Assembly (NCBI RefSeq): GCF_001640805.2
Contig: NC_066853.1
Location: 27,978,378 to 28,042,377, forward strand
Length of the DNA: 64,000 nucleotides
Direction of reading: 5' to 3'
DNA from: Lates calcarifer
Lineage: Eukaryota > Chordata > Actinopteri > Centropomidae
Position numbers and translations under genes: made by a program. Shown in pieces: positions 25,112 to 38,300 of this stretch. Under the pieces are notes generated by a model. It had not been told where the DNA came from, searched no databases, and worked only from the letters and a program-made list of their open reading frames with translations. The number at the start of each line of letters is the position of its first letter. Position 1 is the stretch's first letter.

Positions 25112-25884
25112 AATGTATATTATCATCTTTCAAGACTTTGGATACAACATTTTGGGATTTGAAGGTGGTGTAACAAAATTGTAATGGATATTAACAGTTG
25201 TGTCAGTCTTTAAAAAGGGAACATATGTAATTTGAGGACTTCAAACAGGCATATAATGATGTGGATCAGCTATATGTTGCCTTGGTGACAGGCTATCAAG
25301 GAAATGCATCTTGGAAATATGGCATTTGAGAAATCTTGCCCAACTTTCAAAGTTCCAGAGATCCAATGGGAAAAGCTATTCAACTGCATTTGACTGGTAG
25401 GTTGAAAATCCTGGTTCTTCTGTAATGCAGAGCAAGTTGGTGGAGACAGGGCAAAGAGCAAAAGCAATCAGCTTGCTCCTCCATCCTAGCTGGAGATGCA
25501 GCAACAGCTGAGTGGAGACCCCAGAGAAGTCCATGTCTCTTGAGGCTACAGGGCTGAGCAACCAGCTGGGTGCTCTGTATTCCACCAGGGACTCCCTGCT
25601 GACCTCATCTGCTCTTTGCAGTGATATCACCCAGCAATCTCTATAGTCTCAGGGCACCCCCAACATTCTATCCAGACAAGAAAACTCCCTGCTAAATCAA
25701 CTTTGAAAAGTATTAACCTATATATGATTATAGCTGAGGTGCCAATGAAATTCTAAAACAATTGTCTACATAGTCTGATGGAGGTGTCTGTCCTTCCATA
25801 CACCATGATGATCCACAGTTAAAGTGTAAAGGCCCAGAGCAAAAATTAATGTAGGATGGGGGAGGAAAAAATATTGGTTGCACC

Positions 25885-26267
25885 TTTATTTAGTTAGAAT
25901 AAAGATTTTCTTATAAAATTTTTTTACAAGTATCTTCTTCTTTTTTTGTGTACAAGTGTAAGAGGGGAAGGTGGCTTTATTTTGAAGCAGTGCTATGTTC
26001 TTGTACATTACTCCTGCAAAAACTTTCTTTTCAAAAGGAATAGGGAAGTGAACGAGGGGAAAAAACAAAACAAACAAACAAAAACAAACAACCCCCCCCC
26101 CCCCCCCCCCCACAACAACAACAAAAAAGAGAGGAAAAACAATCTTCTTAGATCCAGTGGTGGGGCTGGTGGGGCTGGGACCACAGGCTAGCCCAGGTCC
26201 CAGATTGCTGACCACAAGAGAATAAGGAGGGTAGGTGGAGGTGTAGAGGTCAGAGCATGTTAGGAGC
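25885..26267 (-). other. akap1: AKAP1 proximal 3' UTR with polyadenylation signals
   Basis: Directly after the AKAP1 stop the minus strand carries two AATAAA hexamers, at 25,976-25,981 and 25,885-25,890. They lie about 290 and 380 nt into the UTR. A 20-base C run on the plus strand (26,092-26,111) would be a G20 tract in this UTR. A further AATAAA lies much farther away near 22,013. Confidence 0.5.
26092..26111. repeat. Poly(C)/poly(G) tract of 20
   Basis: Twenty consecutive C on the plus strand, flanked by CAAA/ACA-rich simple sequence. On the AKAP1 strand this is G20, starting about 157 nt after the stop codon. Confidence 0.9.
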
Positions 26268-26330
26268 TCAAAATCCATCCACCCAAGTACCCAGGCCTCT
26301 CTCTGCCAGTGTACGGTTCACTGAAATCAC
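26268..26330 (-). CDS. akap1: AKAP1 terminal coding exon 10
   Basis: Encodes [20 protein letters not shown] followed by TGA at 26,268-26,270. Acceptor TTCTTCCAG|GTGATT. The match to the NRSLVERGLAQWVDSYY-type ending of vertebrate AKAP1 fixes the C-terminus. Confidence 0.92.
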   Translation of the reverse strand: MISVNRTLAERGLGTWVDGF

Positions 26331-29300
26331 CTGGAAGAAGAGAAACATTCAGATTACACTCACACACACCCACACAACACTTTCCACAGCACTAATTCTG
26401 TCAGGACGACAACAGTCATGTCATACTCAGCCTGCTGTGAAATGAAACTCAGCATTTCGTTCACACTTCTAAAGACCTACCAGGAAAAGAAGAGATTATT
26501 TCCTTTGGGCCATTGGAAGGTTTTTAATGAGAAACATGAGAGTGGGAAGTACTAAGTTTAACTGACAAAAGATTAACACCAAATTATACAAATATCATGA
26601 CAATATCAAAACAGCGGGTAAACAGAGAGGAAGTAATGTTTATATTCACAGCAAACGGTATCAACAGTAAATTTAAACAACAAGCTCACACCACATGTCT
26701 GAAGAAAAATAAATACTAATGCTATATATTGTTTCAAATAAAGATGCAGCTCCTCACAGGATCTCTGGAGATTGGGGTGGCCAGCTCTAGGAAGAGCCCT
26801 GGTTGTTTTAAAAATGTAATAATTATGGAGGCAACTGTGCACTTAGGAACCTTCTGTACAGCAGAAATATTTTTTGTAGCCTTTCCTAGATCTGTGTCTC
26901 AACACAATCCTGTCTCTGATTTCTTCAACCTCATGGCTTTTGCTCTGATATGTATCGGCAGCTGTGAGACCAGGTGTGCGCCTTTCCAAAACATGTCCAA
27001 TTGATTGATTTTAACACAGGTGAACTCAAACCAAGGTGTAAAAACACATCAGTGATAATCAAGAAAAATGGGAGGAACCTCAACTAAATTTCCAGTGTCA
27101 TAGTAAAGGCATCATACCTCATCTCCGACCATGTTCCACAGGTGGACCAGTGGGAGGCCTGTGTTGTTATCATAGTTTGATACCTATAGAAAGACAAATG
27201 GTTAGAGATTACAGTTGACACTTTGAAGTGGTTCAGTGAGGATGGTGGTCTTACCTGTGCAAGCAATGCCACTCCTCTGGCCATCTCCTCCAATGCTGAT
27301 GTGGCCTCAGGGGAAAAACGATCCTCTCCTGATGAAAAACGTTTTAAATATAAGTCAGAACAACAAAATATTAATGACCGTTGCAACCATATAATATCTG
27401 CAGCTTTCAGACAGCTAAGTACACACTTGGTTTTAAGACAAATTTTGAGGAACAGAGGAACAAAACCAGTGACCATTGAAAGAACTGACACTAACTTGGC
27501 TAAATACACTCCACATACTCAATATGATCAACAGACTGACAAACTAGTACTTGTCACATTGTCAGCTGTGACAAGTACAAAATAATAGCAGTGTGTTTAA
27601 AAAAGTGAGCAAAGCTAAAAATCCTTATAATAGCTTCTATTTCCATACACGCAAATGCATTGGGAACACTGCACATTCTAGTCCAAATCAAAACATGAAG
27701 AAAAATCTATCAAATTTGTTATTATTTTACAGAAAGTGAAGAAAGGGGAATACTAAGCTGCTCAAAAAAAAATAGTAGTGTCTACATTTTTCTTTACAAA
27801 CTCAAACATTTACTGTATATACTGAAAAATGCCTGAAGATGCTGCTCGCTTACTGGTGTGTTTGGGGTCGTTGTCTTGTTGAAACACCCATTTCAAGGGC
27901 AATGCCTCTTAAAGCAACATGACCTCTTCAAGTATTTTGACATATCCATGATCCCTGTTATGCGTTAAAAGAAACATCCCCATATCATGATGCTTGTGCC
28001 ACCATGCTTCACTGTTTTCACAGTGTATATGTTTTCCCCTCTCCAGTCAACTTTTTAATAAAAGTATGCTGTTCTTCTGAACAATCTCTGGAACGACCCA
28101 TTTTACTCAGATTTTCAGAGAGAAATGCACTATAACCAGCATGTACAACATTTGCTGCCTTCATCCTTAAATAAGGGCCAACCTGTTTGACACCTGTTTT
28201 TTTTTTAATTGAACTCCACACTGCTATTATTTTGAACGCCCTTTTCAATTAATGATTCAATTACACAGAATCAGAAGCATGCATGTCATGACTGTTGGGT
28301 CTGTTGGTTTTCTATCACTCTACTACACCTACTAGTAAATTATTTGCCATGTAGGAATATAATTTCTACCAAAACCAGTGACTGATCTGGTTAGTGATGT
28401 TGGACTGCTATTAATTTGAACACAACTGAACCTGTGGGTTATAAAATAACACAAACAATGTTGTACCTGGAAGTGGGGCAATGTTGTCAAGCAATACTTC
28501 TGCACCTTGAAATGGTAGTGTTACAAAGTCAGACCTGAAAAATAAAAAGGAGCAGTCTGTTGAAGAAAATTTATGCAAATGTATTTCATACTGTGTGTTA
28601 AAAACACTTTGTAGTTAGGACAATAATTTTTTTCCATATGGTAATCCATAATTACAAAGTTACATTTTTGTGTTGTTAAACAATTTAAAATCTCTACACT
28701 GCCCTTTATTCTGTATTTTTCTGTATTGTGTCATCAGAGCACTAATTACTGCCATGGCTCCTACTGGCCTCTACCAGCTTGTTGCTAGGACTGGATACCA
28801 CCTTTGATTTTCCAATGAATTCTGATTCATTTTGACTAGATTTGATACTTTATGATTCAGTTACATCTCATACCTGTCAATGTTGTGTAAAGCACTTTAC
28901 CCTGGAAACTCAAACTTCAGCCACATTCAACAAGTAAGCAACACTGTTGTTTCCCTGAATTGAAACTGTGTAAAGTGCACATTATTAACTAAACTGTAGA
29001 CACTATTCCTGGCTATAAAGTTTAAAGTCTGCTCACTAATTCATCTGCACTATTTGTACTGACAAGACATCAGCCTACTTCGATCCCCTAAATGTCATAT
29101 AGCTGTACTGTCAATAAAGTTGATTTTTAGTTTAATTTCCAGACATTTACAGTGTAATTTCTCTCAATATGAATAAGTACATATAAAATACTTACTACTA
29201 GTACTTAAATGTATGTACAGTGGATTAAGGGAGTAACAATTAGCACTTTAGATGAAAAGAGAAACAATTTATGTACTAAGTATTTTTTGCACTGGGTACC

Positions 29301-32300
29301 TGTGGGATACAGTACTGACAAACAGAGCTGAACATTTTACAAAAATTGTCAGTCATTACGGAACGGACAAAATGAAGCTAAAACCATTTTTATTCTCTTT
29401 ATTGAACATTGTCAACATACAGATATTCAGCTCATGGACATGGAATGGACATTCTACCCAGCTGTAATTTTAGCCAGCTTGTGTTATTTTCACAGCTTGA
29501 TGTCATCCATGTATAGGAGGTGGCTAATGGTCACTCCACATCTGAATCTGTATCTATGTCCACTCTTTGCTGCGGGGTTCAGGTCTATACATAACAGCAG
29601 GAGGGACACTGCATCACTTTGGTATATGCCGCACCTGATTGGGACATGTGCAATGGCCTTGAAGTTGGCTTCCAGTGTTGCTTTCCACAGCTGCACTGAG
29701 TTCTTGATCAAGGTTATCAGTGCACTGTTAGCCTTGTATAGTGCCTAGTATTCATGTGTGGGGCATTGAAATGCAGGTTTGTGAGATCCAGGCAGTGCTC
29801 AGGTTGGTCTATTTAGTCTTAAGAGTCTTGGGTGATTGCTCTGTTGACCAGTAGCTGGTGCTTAGACCCTTTGGTGTTTTTTTTATAAATATTATACACA
29901 TTATTAGATATCAGACGTTATTACTGCATTGTGTTTTCAATTCCATCTTGCCCATTATGAGCTGCAGCAGTGCTGGATGGACTAAGGTTTAATTTCCCTA
30001 CTTGTTTTCTCATGGGAATCTTGATTGCATAAGAATGTCCATTCCATGTCCACCAGCTGAATGTCTGTATGTTAATAATCTTCAATGAAGAGGAAAAAAA
30101 ATTCTTGACTTGAAGTAGAGGACATGCATAGTAAATCCCAGGAATGTCATGGTGAAAGTGTAAAAACATTTGTTTTTATTGGACTTATTACATAACCAAG
30201 AAATATGTTATGTGTAATACGTTACATAAGAGGTTCCACAGGAAGTGATGTGTCAACTGTTTAACTCTGCTTATCATGTACCCCACATATGACAAGAACA
30301 GCCCTTTAACATGTCCAATTCTTACTTAGTGGTTCTACTGTACCAAGATTTAAGTACCAATAGGAACAGATAAGTATTTTATATGTGCTCATTCATTTAA
30401 CAAAATTATACTGTAAAGGAATTACACAGTAAATCTTGGGTAATTATAGTATAAACAGCAGGCTGTATTATGTAGTGCTACCAGGAAACTTAAAAGAGGT
30501 ACTGATATTATCTTTGTTTAGAAATTCTTGTGTTTTAATACAGTAAGACCTTTGACACTCACCTTATCTGCCGTAGTGAGTCAATCTTAACTCTGTCATA
30601 GCCCCCATAATCAACGTATCTAATCTCCACTTCATTTGTCTCTTTATAGAAGGTGATGACCTGAGCTCTCCACCAGGCTCCTTCCACTGCTGGAGCTGCA
30701 CAGATCACACCAACTGGAAGACAGACAGAGATAGAAAGACTATTAAAACTCAAAGTACCTACCTGACTCTTGCCTTTTAGTCATGGTAAGGAGTACTACT
30801 GACATCCTGAGCTGGCTCCTGAACATACACACCAAGTTTTGTTGTGGAAGAGTCCAGAGGAACTTGAAAAGCACTCAGTATACACTAAACAAAATGCCAC
30901 TTTGTTTGGTTGTTTGTCCATATGTGTTGGCCCTGTGATGGACTGGTGATCTCTACAAGGTGTACCCCGCCTCTTGCCCAATGACAGTTGGGATAGGTTC
31001 CAGCCCCCCTGCGACCCATAACGGATAAGTGGTATAGATAATGGATGGATGGATGGCTGGTTGGAAACAATAAGCGCATTTTCACTTTATTGTTTACTAT
31101 CTTTTTTTTGCATCTCGCCTGTGCCCCGCGTCATGTGAGTCATCCATCTCGGGCAGGGACCCTCACCCAATGTGCATAGCGTGTACAGGCACTAAACACA
31201 TTCAAGCGTTGCTAGCGGACCCCCAGTCATGTCCCCACTGTGTGTCTATGCCAGAAAAGATAATGGAAAGGCGGCTTAGAGTGGTGGTGGCCAACAGCCA
31301 TGATCCATGCCTGTCTGAAGCCACCCCAAAAGCCACAACTAACACCCATCTGCCATGAGCTGCTCTGAGCTGGGTGGACATCAGGGATGCTAAGCCTCCA
31401 GGTATGCCCCCACTTTTTGAGGAACTCCTTGAGGAGGAAATTTGCGGCAATGACGCAGAGGGCAACGCCAACTCTGACCTCCTCAACATGGAAGAGATGG
31501 AGGATGACTCCGCTTCCCAGTCTCACAGTTCAGACCCCCCCAGTGCGTCTGACGCTGTTCCACCAGTGGACAGCAGCTTATACAAGGTCTGCAAACAGGC
31601 TGCATCCAAGTTGGGGATTCAGTGGCTGGCTGCCCAGGACACTGAAGGGGCAGAGAGAGACCTGTAGTATGATAAGAGGCTCCCACCAGCCCAACCGCCA
31701 GTGAAACAACTTCTGCTGGCAGTGCCTGCCTGCATGAAGGAAGTGAGTAGGTACCAGTCTAACCTGCTCAAGTGTAAGCTTCCCACCAAAAGCTACTCTC
31801 AGGTGGAGATCCACGGGATGGGGGAACTGGGGCTGGCCGAAGCCCCAGTGGTAGAGCCTTCAGTGGCTTATCACCTCTACCCTAGCCGTCACTCTCTCTC
31901 AGCCTCCAGCAACATCTCTCTGCCTAGCAAAATGGAGCGCCTCACTGCCTCCATTTTCCAGAGGATGTATAAATGTGCAGCACAGTCAGTGTGCTCCCTG
32001 AATGCTATGACACTGCCGTCTGCATACCAGGCAGAAATTCTGGAGGAGATGGGCTGGCAGCTGGACACTGGGTCACCTAACCCAGCTCTCTGGGATGAGA
32101 TCTGCGTGGTGAACAACCTCATCCTGCACTCCTCATGTGCAGCAGTCTTTTTGGTCTGGCTCTGGAAAATGAGGGAAACCAGCACCCTCAGAAAGCAAGA
32201 GGGTGAAGCCTTTGACCTCTGCCTAACCAGTTAACATGTCCCTCATCCCTGCCAGGGACCAAGGCCTGGCTTTGCTGTGGCAGCAGCAGCAGCAGCTGTG

Positions 32301-35300
32301 AGAGGGAGACACCAGGGTCCCAGACCACAGAAACAGGCAACCAGTCAACCAGTCAAAAGACTAACCAGCAGCGCAGGTCAGGAAACCCAGGACCATGGGG
32401 GAAGCTCTGCTTTGCTGCTGTGGTGGCGAGAAACTGCTCCTCTCACCGCAGGAAAGGGAAGAAGAAGCGTGCAACCTAGCATCCACAGCTTCTCCCTCTC
32501 CCCATCCCACAAAGAAGAGAAGAGAGATGGAACAGAATCCCAAAGTTCATGGTTCAGAGGCCCTGGTGAGTTCTTTCCCAGGTGTCTCCAAGCACTTCCA
32601 CTTTGTTCACAAATAAAGCTTGCATTCTCGCAGCCAGGCCCAGGGCCAAGGGTGGAATATTTCCCCAAAAACAAAATAAAAACCCATGTGGTTCCGTGAC
32701 TGTACCCACAGGGGGAGCTGTCACAAGGAGGAGTTGACACGACTCAAATTGAATAGATTACATAATAATATGTAGCCACTCTTCCTCCTTAAAAAAAAAG
32801 AGACACTAAACAAAAATGTGAAAATGTGCTTATTGTTTCCAGCCATCCATACCATTACTTCCTTGTTCCAAAGAAAGAGAGCTCAGCCCAGCTCAGCTCA
32901 GCTCAGCTCAGCTCTGCCCCATTTTGGATCTCTGTGTGTCAAACAAGCACCTACAAAAGTACACTTTCAGAATGTTAACATCAGAATATTCTTGCACATA
33001 GACAATTATCTGATATGCTCCCACTCACAGGATCAGGCAATCAGAGATTCCGCTACAGTGATAAACCATCTCAGTGATCTGGGGTTCACTTCCTCTCCTA
33101 TCACATCACGCTATCGGAGGGGAGGTTAACGTCTCTCACACACTGCCTCTCCCTTTTCCAGCTGGGGAAGTTCATGACGTTCAGGCTTTGCCTACGTCTG
33201 CTCAGCCTCATGGCTTCAGTGATATCTGTTGTACCTTTGGGGCTTCTGAGAATTAGGGATTTTCAGCATTGGGTGGCTGCATTGCGCCTGTGCCCATAAC
33301 CTCAGCCACAGGGTGAAAATCACCCCAGCGTGTGTGGCGGCTCTCCGCCAATGTAGGGACTCGACAGCCCTCGTGTCAGGAGTCCCACTGGGGACAGTAT
33401 CATCCAGGGTAACCATGACGACAGATGTGTCCCTATCAGGATGGGGGGCGACCATGCTTGGCCTGTGAGAGGTGGAAACTGAATGCTGCAGGTCTGCCTC
33501 CACAGGTCATTGACACCTGAATGCTGCAGGTCTGCCTCCACAGGTCACTGACACCATTCAGAGTGCAAGGGCCTCTTCCACTCGCTCTCTTTACAGTGCA
33601 AAGTGGCAGATTTTTAAGGAATGGTGTGACTCTAGGCATATCATTCCTTTGCAATGAATGATATGACTCATAAAGCCAAGCCACTGTCCCGCCAGAGGCT
33701 GTCTCACTGGATTGTGGAGGCTATTTCTCTGGCCTATAAGCATGGGGGTTTGCAGTCCCCCAAGGGGTATGGCCACTTTGTGGGCTCTGTTCAGGGGAGT
33801 GTCAGTGCAGGACATTTGTGCTGCAGAAAGCTGGGCCACCCCTCACACTTTTGTGAGGTTTTACAGGCTTGATGACTTGGGGCCATCCTTGGTACAAGCA
33901 GTGCTAGAAGTGAACACGCCAGGGTCAGCATAATGATTGCTGACAGGCTGGAAATGTTTATGGCTTCAGGAAGCTTATGCACTCTGGGAGTGGTCTACAT
34001 TAGAAAAAGAACTTTGGTTTGCTTAACGTAATCCCTGGTTCTTTGATAACAGAGTGAGGTGTTTCACCATCACATCCCTCCTGGATGGAAAGAAACCGAT
34101 CTGGAATGTTTTAAGAGTGGCTGGTCGACTGTGTTAATATACGGGTGGTGTGCCCCAGGCACAGCTCGACCTGTCTGTCGTGACATGGTGTCATTGGAGC
34201 TTCTGTAGTTGGTCATGCCAAAGCAATTCCCCATAGTGAAATACCTCACTGTTATCAAAGACTTGGGGATTACATTAAGTAACCCAAAGACAAGGGTAGA
34301 TATTTACCTTGGGTTAATATTGAGTAAGTCTCTTTAAACAAAGAGATAAGGCCTGGGAAAAATATCACCTGATTAGGGTTTCTGCTGATTGGAGCACTTA
34401 TAAGAAATATATGTACAACTGAAACAAGAAATGCTAAATCCATTATTATTAAGACTCCTTAGCTCATGACTTCAATAACCCTTAACAGTTTTGGAAGATC
34501 ATTATTACTGTAATTGACATATTCTCCAAAGGTCCCACTACTCACATTAGATTAATGAAATTGTTAATGAGCTTTCTATTACTGCCAGTACAGCATTTTC
34601 CTGTCTGCAGTTCACAGCTTTCAGATTTTTTCCTAATCTGATCTTTCATTGAATAACTATGTGTGGCAGCTCTTTCTCTTTTAGAACAATTCATCCAATT
34701 GATGTTCAGTAGATTATTTGTGATATAAGCTCAAGTAGTCATGCTGAGCCACGTGTTTTAGAGATGAGATTTATTAGGCTTGCCTCTTGTGCTGCCTTTA
34801 AAATTATGTTAATATTTGTTAAATAATTGAAAAATAAAGTGTTCTGTGTTCTGTCAGTTCATGTAAACAGTCAGGGTAAGTGCTCTGTGCTTGGTTGGTT
34901 CTTGGGAAAACATAATCAGAGTGTTTCACTCCCTACTAGCTGTGCTCTGTTAGCTAGCAGTTATGGCAGTAGCTAGCTGTGGTCGCTAAATGAATTTGTG
35001 TCTGTAGCTTTTGTGTTAGTTGAGCTGTGCTTTTATATTGTACAATGCTGCATTGTACCAATGTATAAAGCAGCATAATGCTGCTTTATACATTAGTAGG
35101 AATTGTGCATTTACTTAGTTATGTGTATAATAATGGAAGTTTGTGTACTTATTTATGTTCTTATCTCTGTAATGTTTTAGTCATACAAAATCAGAAGCAA
35201 ATATCAGAGAGAAAACAAGACTTCAGTAACATACAAGAAAAGTAAATCCTTGTGTATTGGAGGACTTACGAGTGTCAGCTGGCTGTCTAATTTGCACAAG

Positions 35301-38300
35301 ATGCACTGCAAGGGCAGTACACCTCTCATGTTATATAGCATATGCCAGGAACACCCCATTGCATAAAAGGTAGTGATCCTATTGGCCTCTTCCTATTATT
35401 AGCATTGTAGTGTTTGAAAAAGTAATTCTCTAGAAAAAAAAAATTTTTCATAATTTTCTCCATCTCATCTCCGTACAAATCAGGTTTCTGACGTGATTTT
35501 ATTACAACTACTGGTCTGATAAAATTTATCAATGATGCTTACCTACTCCTACTACCTAAGCTTTCAACATAGTTGATCACTATCTGTTCTTAGACAAACT
35601 TTGTGCTATTAGTCTTTCTAAACGTTTTTTGCTATGGTTTAATTGATATGTCCATCATAGATGTCAGTGTGTCTCTCTTCAGGCAGTCAGTCAGATTTCA
35701 TGATCATGGAAAAAAAGCTTGATAACAATTGGACAGAAATACGTCGACACGACACCACTTCCTGTGTATGATCCTGCTTTATAACTTATCATTAGTATCA
35801 AATTTGGTTTCATACAAATCACACTTACAGTGCCACCTAGTGGTTGGCTGGTGCCAATTTTGCATAAAGCCCCAGAGGAGCATGCAAAGCTACTAGAGCA
35901 AGTTTTGTGTTAATGGGAGTGATTGTTAAGATATGCAACACTACCTGTTTTGACGGGAACCTACAGGAAGTTGTTCCTTTGTAACTTGCACATTTTTTTG
36001 GATCATCAAAATTCTTTTGATAGCTTTGGATCACGAGAGACTCCATACATACCGTATTTTTTGGGCTATAAGACACACTTAAAATCATTTAATTTTCTCA
36101 AAAATCAACAGTGCGCCTTATAATCCGGTGCGCCTTATGTATTAATTCTGGTTGTGTTCACCGACCTCGAACCGATTTTATGTGGTACACGGCACTCAAA
36201 AATCTGTCAAAATGTTTTAGTACGACTTTGGTAAGCTACAGAGCCGCACTGCTTGATGGATTAGCGGAGCATTACGGCTACCGTAATCAGGAGCCTCACG
36301 GAGTAATACGTTCCGGTACTGTGCTTCATATTATGGTGTGTGTATAAGGACCCCAAAATGCCACCTGTTAAGAGACATGCTTACAAAGCGGATTTCAAAC
36401 TCAAGGCTATCAGTCACGCATTAGAACATGGGAATAAAGCAGCTGCGAGAGGATTCAACATTAATGAATCAATGGTATGGAAGTGGAGGAAGCAAGAAGA
36501 TGACCTGCGTTTTGTTTCGCTTATTGTGCCTTATAATCCAATGCCCCTTATGTATGAAAATTGACACGTTATTGACACGTTAATTAATATTGCGCCTTAT
36601 AATCCAGTGCACTTTATAGCCCGAAAAATACGGTACTGTGTGCCAAGTTTTTAGTGCCACCTGTTGGTGGACATGTGTCATTTTTTGTTTCTGGCATGTG
36701 CACAATTCTACACCTCCACTGAAAAGTTCACTTGTATAACTTTTACAGTGTATGCTGTCACTTTTTGTTCAGAATTTGAAAATTTGTTTGAACATTCCTG
36801 AAAAGTTTATATTCAAACTGCAACAACAATGTAGGCTGCAGTCTCTATAAGCGCATCAGACCATTTAAAATAGTTTGCTTGTGATCTGGAAGAGGGCGCT
36901 CTATGAGCTTGACCTATTGCATGCCCTATTGACCTGTCAATAAACTAAGCTAATGGTATACAGTGTTGTTCTGTTGTGAAAATGGAGAACAACAGCGAGC
37001 AGAGCCATCCCAAGCAGATAGTCACAACATCAAAACAACTGAGAAGCAGCTAGTGGAAGTATTCTGGGCTCTACACTGTGGATGGCAATGCCACGAATAA
37101 AGATAAGGCTGTTTGTCAACTTTATAAAAGGCAAGTGCCATACTAAACAACAACAAATCTGTGGACTCACCTGCTAGCTTACCATCCCACTGAGACAGTA
37201 GGACAGCCTCGTCTGACTGCATATTATTCAGCACATTTGAACTAATTACGGGCTATTTCTAATTCATTCGATCTTGATTTTTTGAAAATGTGATAGCCCT
37301 AGTGTATGCTGCAGTACAACTTTTATCAACCAGGTCTGAATCTTCGAAGTCATTGTCATCATTGTTTTCATCCAAGTAACAGCTGTTTGGCTTTAATATC
37401 AATCCCATGGCTAAGGTTGTCAGCCATTGTCTGAAGCACAACTTTAAAACCGTTTTGCTTGAAAAAAAAAAAAAAAAAAAAAAAATACAATAAAAGAAAA
37501 ATACATTTCCTATAACACATGGACATTTCATGTGTATTTCAGGGAATCACAATGCATTTCATCTGTAATGTGTCTTGAATATGACAACATATAAAACACG
37601 CTTACGTCATACCTCTTAAAGGGATATACACATATGTTGCATCTGGGCTTAATGGGTTAAATACAACACTGGACCAGTTTTACTTTGGTGCAATTTTCAC
37701 AGTTGTTCAGCAAAGTGTTTGTGAATTCCCCAACCCAGCTACAGCTTCATATGCCCATTAATGCAACTATGAGATTTAATTATTGCTGAAGATGCAGTTC
37801 TGACTGCCTAGGGAGTCAAAGGCTCACTAAATCTGTGGACACTTTTGTCAGTGTGCATCAACTTTAATCCTACTGTGTGACCCAGGTTACCTTCAGCAGG
37901 TGATGGCAAGGCAGGGGTGCCTGGCTGGGAGTAGCAGATGAACATCTGCTGGTCAAGGCTTCGAAGCGCGTGGTAGGTGGGATGGGTGTGCTGCTGGACA
38001 AAGACGTGACCGGCTGAAACGATGTTCACCACTATCACTTCAACTGTCACCCCACTGGGAAGCAGAAGCTGGAAAGACAAATGACATGACAGAAACTGTT
38101 ACTGTTATACTAAAAAGCAGCCACATGCACAGACAGACCCTAAAATGGGCTTAAGCCTCTGTTCCTCTGTACCCTCTTGGCTGGTTTTAAATGGAATTGC
38201 CATTTTTGATCTATTTTGGATCTTTGTCAACCTGCTGGGAGGAGTACATTTAAGTACAACACATGTTCCTGTTGGCCGTGGGTAGTGCCGTTACTATAGC

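Larger units (their letters stand above)
31095..34285 (+). mobile_element. DIRS-type tyrosine-recombinase retrotransposon remnant
   Basis: On the plus strand, antisense to AKAP1, the order is gag-like sequence, truncated RT, RNase H and tyrosine recombinase, ending with a pair of inverted arms. This is the arrangement of DIRS retrotransposons, which insert by a recombinase rather than a DDE integrase. At about 3.2 kb it is shorter than intact DIRS elements (usually 5-6 kb). RT motifs between about 32,975 and 32,998 are missing. Parts are described separately. Confidence 0.85.

Noticed and set aside
25270..25660. Moderately GC-rich minus-strand frames that could be an extra exon
   Set aside because: No recognised domain and no paired splice sites; AKAP1 already has a complete, conserved C-terminus at 26,268.
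25886..26278. A 130-codon minus-strand frame overlapping the AKAP1 end
   Set aside because: It starts inside the terminal AKAP1 exon in another frame and runs through the G20 tract and A/T-rich UTR as low-complexity peptide.
31374..34000. A novel multi-gene host locus in the GC-richer stretch
   Set aside because: The frames match gag, RT, RNase H and recombinase blocks of a DIRS retrotransposon in order, and they are broken.
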